DNA of 64,000 bases from Baia soyae (GCF_004341445.1 NZ_SLXV01000004.1:47403-111402), one strand, 5' to 3'; positions 26,221 through 36,546 are shown, numbered from the stretch's first letter. Made by a program: numbers and translations. The notes: a model not told the origin generated them from the letters alone.

Positions 26221-27183
26221 TTAGTCGATTCGTTCTGGTGATAGAACTTTTCCGACGCTTGTCAGAACAAGCCCTTTTTTCTTTACTTCTTGAATAATAC
26301 TAGGCAATGCAACCACCGTACGATCCGTTGGATGAGTTAATAGAAGCATTCCTGATTCCACTTTCTGCGTACGACTTACGATCTTCTCGGGCGATGAACT
26401 CTTTTTCCAATCGACCGTATCACACGTCCAGAGAATGGTTTTCATGTTAAACTTCTCTGCTGTCTCCACTACTTGTTGGTTAAAGTCACCTGCTGGTGGA
26501 GCGAACCATTTACTATGTATGTGTAAGGTTTGGTAGATTAAATCCTCTGTTCGGGTGATTTCTCTTTCCACGCGCTCTTTCGAAACTTGGCCCATTAATG
26601 GATGAGTATAGCCATGATTTCCTATCTCATGCCCCTTTTTCACTAATTCTTTTGCTACTTCTTGATTTTTATTTAACCAAGATCCATCTAAAAAAAAGGT
26701 GGCTTTAATCCCTTCTTTATCCAGAATGGCTAACATCTCTTTTAAATGCTCCGTACCCCAAGCCACATTAATCATTAGACCCACTGCTTTTTGCTCTGGA
26801 TTCCCTCTATAAACAGGTACATTACCCAAATCAGACAAGCGCTTCTTAGGAGTCAGCTTTTTATATTTCCAGACAATCTCGCCATTATTCTTTTGTATAG
26901 AAGCTTTTAGTGAGGCCTGGATGTCTACCTCTTGTCCATCCAATTCAGGAATCGCTTTCCACACGGAGTCCACTTTGGCATCGATGGGTGCTTTGTAGTG
27001 TTTGGATACATCTTGCTTAATCTTTTGTAGGTAACGTTTTTCCTCATCTGTATATTGGGCGACGGAGAAAACGGAGTTACTTTTCACTTGCATAACGAAC
27101 TGTTGGATTGATTCTGTTTGAACGATGGATATCGCGATAATAAAGGAAATAAAGATGGCTATTATTCGTTTGGAATCATTCAC
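26221..27183 (-). CDS. ylxY: YlxY polysaccharide deacetylase-like protein, degenerate catalytic motif
   Basis: A 320-residue protein, matching YlxY (319 residues). A hydrophobic segment at residues 6-22 is a signal anchor. A NodB-like domain follows from about residue 125. Motif 2 is intact (GHEIGNHGYTHP), but the usual Asp-Asp of motif 1 is replaced: the strand reads MINVAWGTEHL. It may therefore not hydrolyse N-acetyl groups in the normal way. The GTG start at 27183 has AGGAGGTG seven bases upstream; an upstream ATG does not. It lies between pnp and mlpA as in Bacillus. Confidence 0.87.
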   Translation of the reverse strand: MNDSKRIIAIFISFIIAISIVQTESIQQFVMQVKSNSVFSVAQYTDEEKRYLQKIKQDVSKHYKAPIDAKVDSVWKAIPELDGQEVDIQASLKASIQKNNGEIVWKYKKLTPKKRLSDLGNVPVYRGNPEQKAVGLMINVAWGTEHLKEMLAILDKEGIKATFFLDGSWLNKNQEVAKELVKKGHEIGNHGYTHPLMGQVSKERVEREITRTEDLIYQTLHIHSKWFAPPAGDFNQQVVETAEKFNMKTILWTCDTVDWKKSSSPEKIVSRTQKVESGMLLLTHPTDRTVVALPSIIQEVKKKGLVLTSVGKVLSPERID

Positions 27184-27247
27184 TTTAGGACACCTCCTAT
27201 GCTTACACGGTATGCAGGAGTTGTCCATTTCAGCACGTTTTCCATAT

Positions 27248-27277
27248 AAAAAAGAGACAGATCGCTCTGACTCTTTT
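27248..27277 (-). terminator. Terminator after pnp
   Basis: AAAAGAGTCAGA pairs with TCTGTCTCTTTT around a four-base loop (one mismatch) and is followed on the minus strand by T residues. It starts about ten bases beyond the pnp stop codon. Confidence 0.8.
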
Positions 27278-27286
27278 ACGAGTTTC

Positions 27287-29419
27287 CTATGAAGGAGTAT
27301 CCGCTTTTTTCTTTTCTTCTTCTACCTTTAATAATACTTTTCGTGAGAGGTTTACACGTCCTTGATCGTCGATCTCTGTCACTTTCACTTCAATTTTATC
27401 GCCCACATTCGCGACATCTTGAACTTTCGCAACACGATTCACATCAAGTTGGCTAATGTGTACTAATCCTTCTTTTCCTTGGAATAGTTCCACAAAGGCT
27501 CCGTATTTCTCAACACGTTTGACAGTTCCTAGGTAAACCTGTCCTACTTCCACCGTACGTACTAGATCTTCAATGATTTGCTTCGCACGGTCGTTTGCTT
27601 TCGCATCTGGGGAAGCAATATAGATTCGCCCATCTTGCTCGATATCGATCTTAACACCTGTTTCTTCAATAATCTTATTGATTACTCTTCCACTAGGTCC
27701 GATCACATCGCGAATCTTATCAGGATGAATTCGCATCGTCATAATTTTAGGCGCGTATTGTGATAACTCTTCGCTTGGCTCTGAGATAGTTGCCTCCATG
27801 TTATCTAATAGAAGGAGACGTGCTGCCTTAGCTTGCTCAAGCGCGCGTTCTAAAATCTCCCGATTGATCCCTGAGATTTTGATATCCATTTGTAGGGCGG
27901 TCACACCATTGCGAGTACCAGCCACTTTAAAGTCCATATCACCCAGATGATCTTCCATACCTTGAATATCGGTTAAAACCGCTACTTTGTCCTCATCTTT
28001 AATCAAGCCCATCGCGATTCCTGCAACAGGAGCTTGAATCGGTACACCTGCATGCATCAGTGCCAAGGTAGAGGCACAAATACTCGCCTGGGAGCTAGAA
28101 CCGTTGGACTCTAATACTTCCGACACACAGCGGATCGTGTAAGGGAAATCCTCTTCAGATGGGATAACAGGTTCTAGAGCGCGTGCACCTAATGCACCAT
28201 GACCAATTTCACGACGTCCCGGAGCGCGGAGAGGACGTGCATCCCCTACACTATACGGTGGGAAATTGTAATGATGCATGAAGCGTTTAGACTCTTCTAA
28301 GTCTAGTCCATCTAAGATCTGAACATCACCCAGTGCACCGAGTGTACAGATGCTCAGTACCTGCGTCTGACCACGACGGAACAGACCCGATCCATGCGTA
28401 CGAGGAAGAATTCCCGTCTCACTTACTAATGGGCGAATTTGCTCAGTCGTACGTCCATCAGGGCGTTTTCCTTCTTCCAAGATCAAACGACGTACTTCTT
28501 TTTTAACAAGTGAATCTAGAACGATATGGATGTCCTTACTAACAGCAACAAATTCTTCTTCCGAAAGCTCTGCTTGGAAAGCTTGAATCACTTCGCTTTT
28601 CACTGTATCGATCGCCTCTTGGCGGGCTTGCTTCTCGATCACTTGAACAGCAAGAGTCGTTTTAGAGAGAGCCATTTCTCTAATCCGGGCTTGTAATTCG
28701 GAATCCACCTCATATAAAGTGGCCTCCATTTTACTTTGGCCTACTTGAGCCACAACCTCTTCTTGGAACGCTACCAAGCGACTGATTTCTTCATGGCCAA
28801 ACAGGATTGCTTCTAAGATCGTCTCTTCTGGGATCTGCTTGGATCCTGCTTCGACCATATTAATTCCATCTTTGGTACCTGCGACTACGAGGTGTAAGTC
28901 TGAGTTGTCCATCTGTTCAACAGTCGGATTTAGTACAAGTTCACCCTCTACTCGTCCTACAATCACACCCGCAATGGGACCTTCAAACGGAATATTTGAG
29001 ATCGACAATGCTAAAGATGTACCAATCATCGCTGCAACTTCAGTGGAACAATCTTGATCTACTGACATCACCGTATTTACGATTTGGACATCGTGGCGAA
29101 AACCGTCTGGAAATAACGGACGGACAGGGCGGTCAATCAGACGACTAGCCAATACAGCTTTCTCGCTTGGGCGCCCTTCTCGCTTAATAAAGCCACCTGG
29201 GATTTTTCCCACTGCGTATAAGCGCTCTTCATAATTCACGGTCAAAGGAAAGAAATCTAAGTCCTTTGGCTCCTTGGATGCCACAACTGCGGTCATGACA
29301 ACCGATTCTCCGTAACGAACAAGCACAGATGCATTCGCTAAGGTTGCATATTTGCCAATCTCAAAGGAAAGCTTCCTACCGGCAAGCTCCGTTTCAAAAA
29401 CAACAGGTTGATGTTGCAT
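27287..29419 (-). CDS. pnp: Polyribonucleotide nucleotidyltransferase
   Basis: A 710-residue PNPase. It degrades RNA 3' to 5' by phosphorolysis and also adds tails. Two RNase PH domains (residues 5-215 and 305-540) flank an all-helical linker. A KH domain ([16 protein letters not shown]) and a C-terminal S1 domain ([20 protein letters not shown]) bind RNA. I prefer the ATG at 29419, whose first residues ([15 protein letters not shown]) align with known PNPases; AGGAGG is 13 bases upstream, rather far, so the start is less sure than usual. It follows rpsO, separated by a terminator. Confidence 0.93.
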   Translation of the reverse strand: MQHQPVVFETELAGRKLSFEIGKYATLANASVLVRYGESVVMTAVVASKEPKDLDFFPLTVNYEERLYAVGKIPGGFIKREGRPSEKAVLASRLIDRPVRPLFPDGFRHDVQIVNTVMSVDQDCSTEVAAMIGTSLALSISNIPFEGPIAGVIVGRVEGELVLNPTVEQMDNSDLHLVVAGTKDGINMVEAGSKQIPEETILEAILFGHEEISRLVAFQEEVVAQVGQSKMEATLYEVDSELQARIREMALSKTTLAVQVIEKQARQEAIDTVKSEVIQAFQAELSEEEFVAVSKDIHIVLDSLVKKEVRRLILEEGKRPDGRTTEQIRPLVSETGILPRTHGSGLFRRGQTQVLSICTLGALGDVQILDGLDLEESKRFMHHYNFPPYSVGDARPLRAPGRREIGHGALGARALEPVIPSEEDFPYTIRCVSEVLESNGSSSQASICASTLALMHAGVPIQAPVAGIAMGLIKDEDKVAVLTDIQGMEDHLGDMDFKVAGTRNGVTALQMDIKISGINREILERALEQAKAARLLLLDNMEATISEPSEELSQYAPKIMTMRIHPDKIRDVIGPSGRVINKIIEETGVKIDIEQDGRIYIASPDAKANDRAKQIIEDLVRTVEVGQVYLGTVKRVEKYGAFVELFQGKEGLVHISQLDVNRVAKVQDVANVGDKIEVKVTEIDDQGRVNLSRKVLLKVEEEKKKADTPS

Positions 29420-29515
29420 ATGCCTGTTAAATCCTCCTCTCGTCAACGAGACAACATTCCAATATTCTTCATTTAAACAGTATTTCCTTCTCGTACGTCA
29501 TTTAATATAAATAAC

Positions 29516-29540
29516 AAAAAGCGGGGTGAAAAACCCCGCT
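29516..29540 (-). terminator. Terminator after rpsO
   Basis: A perfect GC-rich stem AGCGGGGT / ACCCCGCT with a five-base loop, followed on the minus strand by five T residues. It begins nine bases past the rpsO stop codon. Confidence 0.92.
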
Positions 29541-29548
29541 AATCGAAA

Positions 29549-29818
29549 CTATCGACGTAAACCAAGTCTGCCGATCAACTCGCGGTAGCGAGCGACATCC
29601 TTGTTTTTAAGGTAAGTAAGCAAGTTACGACGATGACCTACCATTTTTAAAAGTCCACGACGGCTGTGGTGGTCTTTTTTATGGTCTTTTAAGTGACCGT
29701 TCAATTCATTGATGCGATAGGTCAACATAGCGATTTGCACTTCTGGAGATCCAGTATCGCTTTCGTGAGTTTTATACTCACTGATGATTTCACGTTTTTT
29801 ATCCAAAGACAAGCTCAT
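29549..29818 (-). CDS. rpsO: Ribosomal protein S15
   Basis: An 89-residue small-subunit protein that binds 16S rRNA in the platform. The family core is clear: [34 protein letters not shown] and [14 protein letters not shown]. The start at 29818 gives the usual 89-residue length and has AGGAGGTG eight bases upstream; an earlier ATG two codons before is too close to that site. It has its own promoter and terminator. In other bacteria S15 represses its own mRNA through the leader; whether the roughly 100-base leader here does so is not clear. Confidence 0.95.
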   Translation of the reverse strand: MSLSLDKKREIISEYKTHESDTGSPEVQIAMLTYRINELNGHLKDHKKDHHSRRGLLKMVGHRRNLLTYLKNKDVARYRELIGRLGLRR

Positions 29819-29921
29819 TAGCATGTCACCTCCTGTTTTATTACCGAAAACCCCTGTAACCCAGATTGTCGTCGAGGCAATCGAGCGATCCGAGCTAAGG
29901 TTGCATCAGTATACCTGAAGC

Positions 29922-29951
29922 ATTATATCATAGAGAACCTTTGTTATACAA
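29922..29951 (-). promoter_or_regulatory. Sigma-A-type promoter of rpsO
   Basis: TTGTAT and a perfect TATAAT box with an 18-base spacer, read on the minus strand. The -35 element overlaps the end of ribF. It gives rpsO a leader of about 95 bases. Confidence 0.6.
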
Positions 29952-30894
29952 GGGAAGTCGAAGTATGTGTAGATAGCCACCCTACAGCCTGTTGCCTATC
30001 TAGTCGAATCTGATCCACTAATGCATCCATAGATGGGAACTTCTGCTCAGGACGAATATAGTGAAGGTATTCAATATCTAATACTTGATCATACAAGTCT
30101 CCTTGAAAATCAAGAAGATGGACTTCATATCGCTCTCTTGGTACTGGATCTGTAAAAGTTGGGCGAATCCCGATATTCATAATCCCATAACTTTGACTTT
30201 GCCCATGAAAAACACGAACAACATACACGCCACGATTCGGAGGAAAATAGGAATATAATTCTTGTAAATTAGCTGTTGGGAAGCCCATTAATCTCCCCCG
30301 CTTATCTCCGTGTATGACCGTACCTCTCGTTCGATATGGACGACCTAACATTTGATTAGCTAGCTCGACCTGTCCAGTGGTTAAAGCTTCTCGGATTCGC
30401 GTACTGCTGACTGGAACCTGATCAATTAGCACAGGCCCCACCTGCCTTGTCACAAACCGACCTTGCCCAAGTCGTTCTAAATCTTGAGGTGTTCCTGCTG
30501 CAAAACGGCCAAATCGGTAATTAAAGCCCGTTACAACCCCAACTACTCCCAGTGGAAGCAAAATCTCTTCCACAAATTGATCGGCAGAAAGCTTTGCAAA
30601 CTCCTCATCAAATTTCATAATATAAGCGTGCTGAAGTCCGTGTTCCTCAAAGAGTTGCATTTTCTCGGGAAGAGGGGTCATAAAGCGCAAATTAGCTTCA
30701 TTCCCTAGCACTTCACGAGGATGGGGGGAAAATGTCATCACAGCTGGCTTTGCTTGTAGCTCTTCTGCTAATCGGCTCGCTTCCGCTAATACAGCCTGAT
30801 GTCCCAAATGAATTCCATCAAAGTAACCTAATGCCATCACAACTCGCCCGTTAATCACTTGTCGTATAGGGTACGTAATATGATTCCTTTGCAT
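29944..30894 (-). CDS. ribF: Bifunctional riboflavin kinase/FAD synthetase
   Basis: A 316-residue enzyme that converts riboflavin to FMN and then FAD. The N-terminal FAD synthetase domain has ALGYFDGIHLGHQAV with the nucleotidyltransferase HxGH motif, and SSTRIREAL near residue 155. The C-terminal kinase domain begins RPYRTRGTVIHGDKRGRLMGFPTANL. I chose the ATG at 30894, immediately after the truB stop (TAGTATG), so initiation is probably coupled. No FMN riboswitch is present. It closes the nusA-infB-truB gene run. Confidence 0.94.
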   Translation of the reverse strand: MQRNHITYPIRQVINGRVVMALGYFDGIHLGHQAVLAEASRLAEELQAKPAVMTFSPHPREVLGNEANLRFMTPLPEKMQLFEEHGLQHAYIMKFDEEFAKLSADQFVEEILLPLGVVGVVTGFNYRFGRFAAGTPQDLERLGQGRFVTRQVGPVLIDQVPVSSTRIREALTTGQVELANQMLGRPYRTRGTVIHGDKRGRLMGFPTANLQELYSYFPPNRGVYVVRVFHGQSQSYGIMNIGIRPTFTDPVPRERYEVHLLDFQGDLYDQVLDIEYLHYIRPEQKFPSMDALVDQIRLDRQQAVGWLSTHTSTSLV

Positions 30895-30895
30895 A

Positions 30896-31804
30896 CTATT
30901 CCACATCCCGAAATACTTTTTCCGGCTTTGCTATGCCATCCTCCACCAACCGATAAATGGCACAAAATCGCCCTGCTTCTGTATACACTCTTATGAGTTC
31001 CGCATCACGTGTCACTAACTGGTCCACTCGAATCGGCTTGCCGTCTAGCACATCGCGTCCTTCTTGCTCGGATATCACTAAACTAGGAAAATGGGAGATC
31101 GCCTCTCCAATGGGAACCAGCGCATCATCCAGACGGCCCTTTGCTTGTAAATCTGCCACTTCTTCCAAAGTAAAGCAAGACTCCAAATGAAAAGAACCGC
31201 TCTCTATACGTGTTAAAGAGGTCATATGAGCGGGTGTATCCCAAGCTTTTCCGATATCTACGCACAAAGTTCGTACATATGTGCCTTTGGAACACAATAC
31301 ATCAAACTCGATTTCAGGATACTCTCCATTTTGAAAATCGATACAGGTTAACTCATAAATGGTCGCTTTACGTGGTTTACGTTCCACGACCTTCCCCTCA
31401 CGCGCTAAATCATACAGACGCTTCCCTTGAACCCTTACAGCCGAGTACATAGGGGGAATCTGCTCAATCTCTCCTAAAAAAGAAGAAAATATTTGCTTGA
31501 TTTCTTCTTTCACAAGAGAGCGATTGAAAGGCTTATCTTCGATAACCGTACCTGTCTGATCTTCTGTATCAGTCGCGATCCCCAACTTTAGTCTACCACG
31601 ATAACGCTTTGGCAAATCCTGAATATATTCAACCACCCGTGTACCTTGGCCCAAACAAATAGGAAGCACGCCCTCCACTTCTGGATCGAGCGTGCCCGTA
31701 TGTCCTACTCGTTTCTGACCAGCAATGCGACGGATGCGTCCCACCACATCATGAGAAGTCATCCCACGGGGTTTATAGATGGGAAGAACACCGTGCCAAG
31801 TCAT
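30896..31804 (-). CDS. truB: tRNA pseudouridine(55) synthase TruB
   Basis: A 302-residue enzyme that makes pseudouridine 55 in the T arm of tRNAs. The N-terminus YKPRGMTSHDVV and the catalytic loop GHTGTLDPEVEGVLPI, with the active-site Asp near residue 39, are typical. A C-terminal PUA-like part follows. The ATG overlaps the stop of nrnA (ATGA), and AGGAGG lies nine bases upstream. Confidence 0.95.
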   Translation of the reverse strand: MTWHGVLPIYKPRGMTSHDVVGRIRRIAGQKRVGHTGTLDPEVEGVLPICLGQGTRVVEYIQDLPKRYRGRLKLGIATDTEDQTGTVIEDKPFNRSLVKEEIKQIFSSFLGEIEQIPPMYSAVRVQGKRLYDLAREGKVVERKPRKATIYELTCIDFQNGEYPEIEFDVLCSKGTYVRTLCVDIGKAWDTPAHMTSLTRIESGSFHLESCFTLEEVADLQAKGRLDDALVPIGEAISHFPSLVISEQEGRDVLDGKPIRVDQLVTRDAELIRVYTEAGRFCAIYRLVEDGIAKPEKVFRDVE

Positions 31805-32778
31805 ACTGGCAAGCCTCCTAAACGCTCATAAATTGCGTGTAAAACTTGTTGCTCTACTGCTTCCATCGACTTCTCATCCATGGAGCACCCAGCAGCTCTA
31901 GCATGACCGCCGCCACCAAAACATTTTGCCACTTCTGCTACATCCACTAGCCCGCGAGAACGAAGGCTCACTTTAAAATGATCACTTTCTTCGCGAAATA
32001 GGATTCCAACATCTACCCCTTCAATGTTACGGGCGTAATTGACAATCTCTCCAATATCATCTGAAGTAGCATGTAATTCTTTAAAATCATCCTGAGTTAA
32101 TACCATCCAAGCCACTTTTCCATTAAACGAAAGCGTCAATGTCGATAAAGCGACTTGGAGTAGTTGTAACTCCCTAAACGAAACCGTTTCTAACAGACGA
32201 TCGGCTAGGTGGTGACCTTCGATTCCCATACTAACTAACTTAGCGGCTTGCATGAGAACTTTGGGAGAAGTATTCGAATACCGAAAACCACCTGTATCCG
32301 TCAGCAATCCGGTATAGAGAAATGTTGCCATCGTTCGATCAAGCGGAAGCGCTAACTCTTCCATCCAGTCCATTAGGATCTCCACAGTAGAAGACGCATT
32401 TGGCATCACAATATTTACTGCACCGTATAAATCATTGGTCGCATGATGATCAATATTGCAAATCTGTACGCCTTCTGAAAACAGATGACGTACCTTTCCA
32501 ATACGTGCTTCATCCGCACAATCAAGGGCAAGTACATATTGAAATCGCCTTCCAATCTCTTCTGCTGGCTCAATCTGATCCGCGTCAGGGAGAAACAGAT
32601 ACCGATCAGGCACATGGGAATCATTGGCCAATGTAACGGTCTTCCCTAACGATTTACAGATCCAAGCTGCTGCTAAAGTGGAACCAATGGCATCACCATC
32701 TGGATGAAGGTGCCCTGTAATTAATACATGGTCCGTTGATTGGATGAAGCGAGTTGCATCTGAAAACGAATTCATCAT
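31801..32778 (-). CDS. nrnA: Bifunctional nanoRNase/pAp phosphatase NrnA
   Basis: A 325-residue DHH-family phosphoesterase. The metal motifs are HLHPDGDAIGST near residue 23, ALDCADE near 80 and the namesake NIDHHATND near 103; the DHHA1 substrate domain ends with GGGGHARAAGCSM. NrnA degrades oligoribonucleotides of two to five bases and dephosphorylates 3'-phosphoadenosine 5'-phosphate. It sits between rbfA and truB with four-base overlaps on each side, an arrangement common in Bacillales outside Bacillus subtilis. Confidence 0.93.
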   Translation of the reverse strand: MMNSFSDATRFIQSTDHVLITGHLHPDGDAIGSTLAAAWICKSLGKTVTLANDSHVPDRYLFLPDADQIEPAEEIGRRFQYVLALDCADEARIGKVRHLFSEGVQICNIDHHATNDLYGAVNIVMPNASSTVEILMDWMEELALPLDRTMATFLYTGLLTDTGGFRYSNTSPKVLMQAAKLVSMGIEGHHLADRLLETVSFRELQLLQVALSTLTLSFNGKVAWMVLTQDDFKELHATSDDIGEIVNYARNIEGVDVGILFREESDHFKVSLRSRGLVDVAEVAKCFGGGGHARAAGCSMDEKSMEAVEQQVLHAIYERLGGLPV

Positions 32779-33131
32779 GCATCTTGCTCCGGTGTCTTTA
32801 CATCATTTAGCAATTTGGAAATATGAGCATGATGCTCCAGAGATTCGTCCATCACGAAGACTAACTCTGGAGTATGACGCATGTGGACACGACGGCCCAC
32901 TTCAGAACGCAAGAATCCTTTTGCTTTTTCTAAACCATGCAGGGAATCTTGTTTTTGTTCCGCACTACCAAACACACTAATGTAAATTTTAGCGATGGAT
33001 AAGTCTCCACTCATCTCAACATCTGTAATGGTAACAAATCCAATACGCGGGTCTTTCAATTCTTGTTGCACAATTAAACTTAACTCTTTCTTAATCTGTT
33101 CACCGACTCGGCTCACTCGGATGCGTGCCAA
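32775..33131 (-). CDS. rbfA: Ribosome-binding factor A
   Basis: A 118-residue KH-like protein that helps mature the 30S subunit and 16S rRNA 5' end, important at low temperature. Typical features are RVGEQIKKELSLIVQQELKD, PRIGFVTITDVEMSGDL and HMRHTPELVFVMDESL. I assign the TTG start at 33131, with GGAGGTG six bases upstream; the GTG three codons earlier lies inside that site. ylxP, which lies between infB and rbfA in Bacillus, is absent: only 56 bases separate the two. Confidence 0.93.
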   Translation of the reverse strand: MARIRVSRVGEQIKKELSLIVQQELKDPRIGFVTITDVEMSGDLSIAKIYISVFGSAEQKQDSLHGLEKAKGFLRSEVGRRVHMRHTPELVFVMDESLEHHAHISKLLNDVKTPEQDA

Positions 33132-33187
33132 GATCAGCACCTCCTCCGTCTAGACAAATGTGATATCGGCATCGAAGAGATGCAGGG

Positions 33188-35926
33188 CTATTTCCGCTCC
33201 ACTTCTTGGATCACGTAAATTTCGAGCTGGTCTCCTTCTTGGATATCATTATAATTTTCCAAGGTAATGCCACATTCATACCCTGTAGCCACTTCTTTTA
33301 CGTCATCTTTAAAGCGTTTCAATGCATCCACCTTACCGTCGTGAACAATAATACCTTCACGAATTATGCGGACTTTGCCATCACGGACTACTTTACCTTC
33401 CAAGACGTAACAACCTGCAATCGTACCAACTTTAGACACTTTGAAGGTTTGACGTACTTCTACCAAGCCAAGAACTTTCTCTTCATACTCAGGGTCTAGC
33501 ATTCCCTTCATAGCAGATTCGATTTCTTCTAGGGCTTTGTAGATGATTGTGTGGAGACGAACATCTACACTTTCCTTCTCGGCAGCAGTACGAGCATTGT
33601 TATCAGGACGTACGTTAAATCCAATGACGATCGCATTAGAAGCAGAAGCAAGAGTAATATCTGACTCTGTAATCGCTCCTACACCGACATGAATAATTTT
33701 TACCCGAACTCCCGCAACTTCAATCTTCTCTAAAGAGCCGCGCAATGCTTCAGCAGAACCTTGTACGTCTGCTTTGACAATGATATTGATTTCTTTAACT
33801 TCGCCTTCTTGGATTTGTTTAAATAGATCATCCAAGGTTACACGACTTCTAGATCCACGATCTTCTTCACGCTGTTTCATCTCACGGCGATCTGCAATTG
33901 CACGAGCTTTTCGCTCATCTTCAAACACCATAAATGGATCTCCAGCACTTGGCGCTTGAGGCAATCCTAAGATCTCAACTGGTGTAGAAGGAAGAGCTGT
34001 TTTTACTCGGCGACCACGATCATTTACCATCGCACGGATCTTACCGAAGTAGTTACCTACTACGACTGCATCCCCTACATGTAAGGTACCATTTTGTACA
34101 AGAATGGTTGCAACAGCACCACGTCCTTTATCTAACTCAGCCTCGATTACGACACCGCGAGCACGTTTATTCGGGTTCGCTTTATATTCTTGAACCTCTG
34201 ATACTAAGAGAACCATTTCGAGCAATTCTTCAATACCTTCGCCCTTAATAGCAGCAACTGGTACGAAAATAGTATCTCCGCCCCATTCTTCAGGGACCAG
34301 TTCATATTCTGTCAACTGTTGCTTAATACGGTCTGGATTTGCATCTACCTTATCCATTTTGTTTACAGCAACAATAATCGGTACACCGGCAGCTTTCGCA
34401 TGGTTGATCGCCTCAATTGTTTGTGGCATTACACCATCATCAGCCGCAACAACTAAGATTGTAATATCGGTAACTTGCGCTCCGCGGGCACGCATGCTCG
34501 TAAAGGCAGCATGGCCCGGAGTATCGAGGAACGTAATTTTTTTATTATTTACATCTACTTGATAAGCACCGATATGTTGAGTAATTCCACCTGCTTCTCC
34601 GGACGTTACATTGGAAGAACGAATCTTATCCAATAAGGTCGTTTTACCATGGTCTACATGTCCCATAATGGTAACAACTGGTGGGCGCTCTTCAAGGTTT
34701 GCATCCTCATCTGATTCTGTTACGTCTTCGAATAAAGACTCATCAATCTCTTCCTTGAAGGTAACTGGGATTTTAAACTCTTCCCCGATTACTGCCATGG
34801 TCTCTACATCGATTTCTTGGTTAATGGTAGCCATGATTCCTGATTTGATTAAGCTACGAATTACCTCAGAAGCCTCTTTACGAAGCAATCTAGCAAAATC
34901 TCCTACTGCAAGAGGTCCAGAAACCACGATTTCTTTTGGCAGTACAGGGGCGATCTTCTCCTTCGGAGCCTGTCTTCTACCCTTCTTACCAAATCCTTTA
35001 CGTGGACCTGAACGAGGTCTAGAGTTCTTTTCATCCGAATCATAGGAACGGCTATGTTTTTTGGCTTGCTCCTTCTTCGATGCAAATGGACCACCTGCAC
35101 CTGTAGTCGGACGAACATCAGGCGCTACAAAGGCAGCCGGACGTTGACTGTTTCCGCCTCCTGGACGTGAGCCGCGATCTCCTCCTGGACGTGGACCCCG
35201 GTCGCCTCCTGGACGTGGACCACGATCGCCTCCTGGACGTGGACCACGATCGCCTCCTGGACGTGGGCCGCGATCTCCGCTTGGACGTGGACCTCGGTCG
35301 CCTCCTGGACGTGGGCCGCGATCTCCGCTTGGACGTGGACCTCGGTCGCCTCCTGGACGTGGGCCGCGATCTCCGCTTGGACGTGGACCTCGGTCGCCTC
35401 CTGGACGTGGGCCGCGATCTCCGCTTGGACGTGGACCTCGGTCGCCTCCTGGACGTGGGCCGCGATCTCCGCTTGGACGTGGACCTCGGTCACCACTCGG
35501 ACGTGGGCCGCGATCTCCGCTTGGACGTGGACCTCGGTCACCACTCGGACGTGGGCCGCGATCTCCGCTTGGACGTGGACCTCGGTCGCCACTCGGACGT
35601 GGGCCACGATCTCCGCTTGGGCGTGGACCTCGGTCGCCACTCGGACGTGGGCCGCGATCTCCGCTTGGGCGTTGGCTACTTTCACTATTGTTTCCTTCGG
35701 TGTGTTTTGGAGTTGTTGCCTCTCCCTGAGGCTTGCTCTCGCTTGGTTTTGCGTTTGCTTCCTCTTTTACTTTTTTGTTAAATTGCTCCACTTTTTGTAT
35801 CATTCCTTCGTCCATCACGCTCATGTGATTATTAACTTTCGTGTTCATTCTCTCTAGAATCGTGAGAACTTCTTTACTACTCATATTTTGCGCTTTGGCG
35901 TATTCATACACACGCATCTTAGCCAT
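33188..35926 (-). CDS. infB: Translation initiation factor IF-2 with RP[SG]GDRGP repeats
   Basis: A 912-residue initiation factor that brings fMet-tRNA to the 30S subunit. The N-terminus [20 protein letters not shown] is the IF2_N domain. Residues 86-261 are a tandem repeat of RPSGDRGP or RPGGDRGP. A second IF2_N-like helix region precedes the GTPase (G1 GHVDHGKT, G3 DTPGHAAF, G4 NKMD), then the two beta barrels and the fMet-binding domain. The protein is far longer than the 716-residue Bacillus subtilis form because of the repeat. The start at 35926 has AAAGGG nine bases upstream and overlaps nothing essential of ylxQ. Confidence 0.94.
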   Translation of the reverse strand: MAKMRVYEYAKAQNMSSKEVLTILERMNTKVNNHMSVMDEGMIQKVEQFNKKVKEEANAKPSESKPQGEATTPKHTEGNNSESSQRPSGDRGPRPSGDRGPRPSGDRGPRPSGDRGPRPSGDRGPRPSGDRGPRPSGDRGPRPSGDRGPRPSGDRGPRPGGDRGPRPSGDRGPRPGGDRGPRPSGDRGPRPGGDRGPRPSGDRGPRPGGDRGPRPSGDRGPRPGGDRGPRPGGDRGPRPGGDRGPRPGGDRGSRPGGGNSQRPAAFVAPDVRPTTGAGGPFASKKEQAKKHSRSYDSDEKNSRPRSGPRKGFGKKGRRQAPKEKIAPVLPKEIVVSGPLAVGDFARLLRKEASEVIRSLIKSGIMATINQEIDVETMAVIGEEFKIPVTFKEEIDESLFEDVTESDEDANLEERPPVVTIMGHVDHGKTTLLDKIRSSNVTSGEAGGITQHIGAYQVDVNNKKITFLDTPGHAAFTSMRARGAQVTDITILVVAADDGVMPQTIEAINHAKAAGVPIIVAVNKMDKVDANPDRIKQQLTEYELVPEEWGGDTIFVPVAAIKGEGIEELLEMVLLVSEVQEYKANPNKRARGVVIEAELDKGRGAVATILVQNGTLHVGDAVVVGNYFGKIRAMVNDRGRRVKTALPSTPVEILGLPQAPSAGDPFMVFEDERKARAIADRREMKQREEDRGSRSRVTLDDLFKQIQEGEVKEINIIVKADVQGSAEALRGSLEKIEVAGVRVKIIHVGVGAITESDITLASASNAIVIGFNVRPDNNARTAAEKESVDVRLHTIIYKALEEIESAMKGMLDPEYEEKVLGLVEVRQTFKVSKVGTIAGCYVLEGKVVRDGKVRIIREGIIVHDGKVDALKRFKDDVKEVATGYECGITLENYNDIQEGDQLEIYVIQEVERK
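35144..35671 (-). repeat. 24-bp tandem repeat array in infB
   Basis: Twenty-one 24-base units plus a degenerate 22nd, each encoding eight residues RPSGDRGP or RPGGDRGP. The first nine are all RPSG. Units 10-17 alternate RPGG and RPSG, making a 48-base higher-order repeat that is nearly identical at DNA level, and the last ones are all RPGG. Every unit keeps the frame. Because 24 is a multiple of three, the array leaves the other frames open as well, which creates spurious ORFs on both strands. Confidence 0.97.
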
Positions 35927-35931
35927 CCCAG

Positions 35932-36234
35932 TCATCCCTTTTCAATTGATTCTTGAAGCATTCGGGCAAACCCTGGATCTGTAATTGCTATGACGACACG
36001 TTCTGGTTTGCCAATAGCAAGCCCCAACTCCTGTCTTGTACCAAATCGGAGCAGCGGAACTTGATAAGTACTACACTTATCTGTTATCTTCTTCTCTGAA
36101 TTTTGGGCCGCGTCTTGCGAAAGAATCACAAGGCGCGCCTTTTTCGAACGTACTTCTCGCAGAACGAGATCTTCCCCTGATACTACTTTTCCAGCCCTCA
36201 TCGCGAGTCCAAGGCGCTGAATAAATTTACTCAT
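35932..36234 (-). CDS. ylxQ: L7Ae-family RNA-binding protein YlxQ
   Basis: A 100-residue protein of the L7Ae/L30e/S12e family, which binds kink-turn RNA. The pattern [22 protein letters not shown] and [20 protein letters not shown] is typical. Its precise role is unclear; it accompanies ylxR between nusA and infB in nearly all Bacillales. It overlaps the end of ylxR by eight bases, and infB begins within its last codons. Confidence 0.9.
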   Translation of the reverse strand: MSKFIQRLGLAMRAGKVVSGEDLVLREVRSKKARLVILSQDAAQNSEKKITDKCSTYQVPLLRFGTRQELGLAIGKPERVVIAITDPGFARMLQESIEKG

Positions 36235-36505
36235 CGTGAATCACCGTCTTCGCGTACTCTCGTAACTGATCATACAAAACTGGATCAACTTGAACCTTCA
36301 AAGCTCTCTCGATTGCTTTTCGTTTTTGTGCTAAATCAATATAGTCTTCTTTCGCACAAAGGTATGCTCCTCGTCCTGACTTTTTACTTGTAGGGTCGAT
36401 TAGCACTTCGTTATCGGGTGTACGAACGATGCGAATGAGACTTTTTTTAGGAAACATCTCTTGCGAAGCGATACATTTTCGTAAAGGGATTTTCTTTTGT
36501 TTCAA
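36227..36505 (-). CDS. ylxR: YlxR family protein (RNase P modulator RnpM)
   Basis: A 92-residue basic protein of the YlxR/DUF448 family. It has the conserved PLRKCIASQEMFPKKSLIRIVR and KKSGRGAYLCAKEDYI segments; the GRGAYLC loop is the family hallmark. In Bacillus subtilis the protein binds RNase P RNA and modulates it (RnpM). The start is a TTG with GGAGG nine bases upstream. It follows nusA and overlaps ylxQ, consistent with one transcript. Confidence 0.9.
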   Translation of the reverse strand: MKQKKIPLRKCIASQEMFPKKSLIRIVRTPDNEVLIDPTSKKSGRGAYLCAKEDYIDLAQKRKAIERALKVQVDPVLYDQLREYAKTVIHDE

Positions 36506-36546
36506 ACCCTACCACCTCCCTTATTGAAGATCCATGGAGTGGCTCT

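Noticed and set aside
35144..35671. CRISPR array
   Set aside because: The regular 24-base units have no spacers, are translated in frame inside infB and show gradual unit variation, so it is a coding tandem repeat.
35125..35685. A long open frame (186 residues) on the minus strand inside infB
   Set aside because: It is a frame-shifted reading of the 24-base tandem repeat. Because the repeat length is a multiple of three, every frame stays open; infB in the third frame is the real gene.
35167..35781. A 204-residue open frame on the plus strand opposite infB
   Set aside because: Same repeat artefact read in the antisense direction. The Asp/Leu/Gly/Arg periodicity mirrors the repeat, and no ribosome site or family match is present.
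33188..35935. IF-2 starting three codons earlier at 35935
   Set aside because: That ATG directly abuts the AAAAGGG ribosome site. The ATG at 35926 has proper spacing and yields the family-typical [11 protein letters not shown] start.
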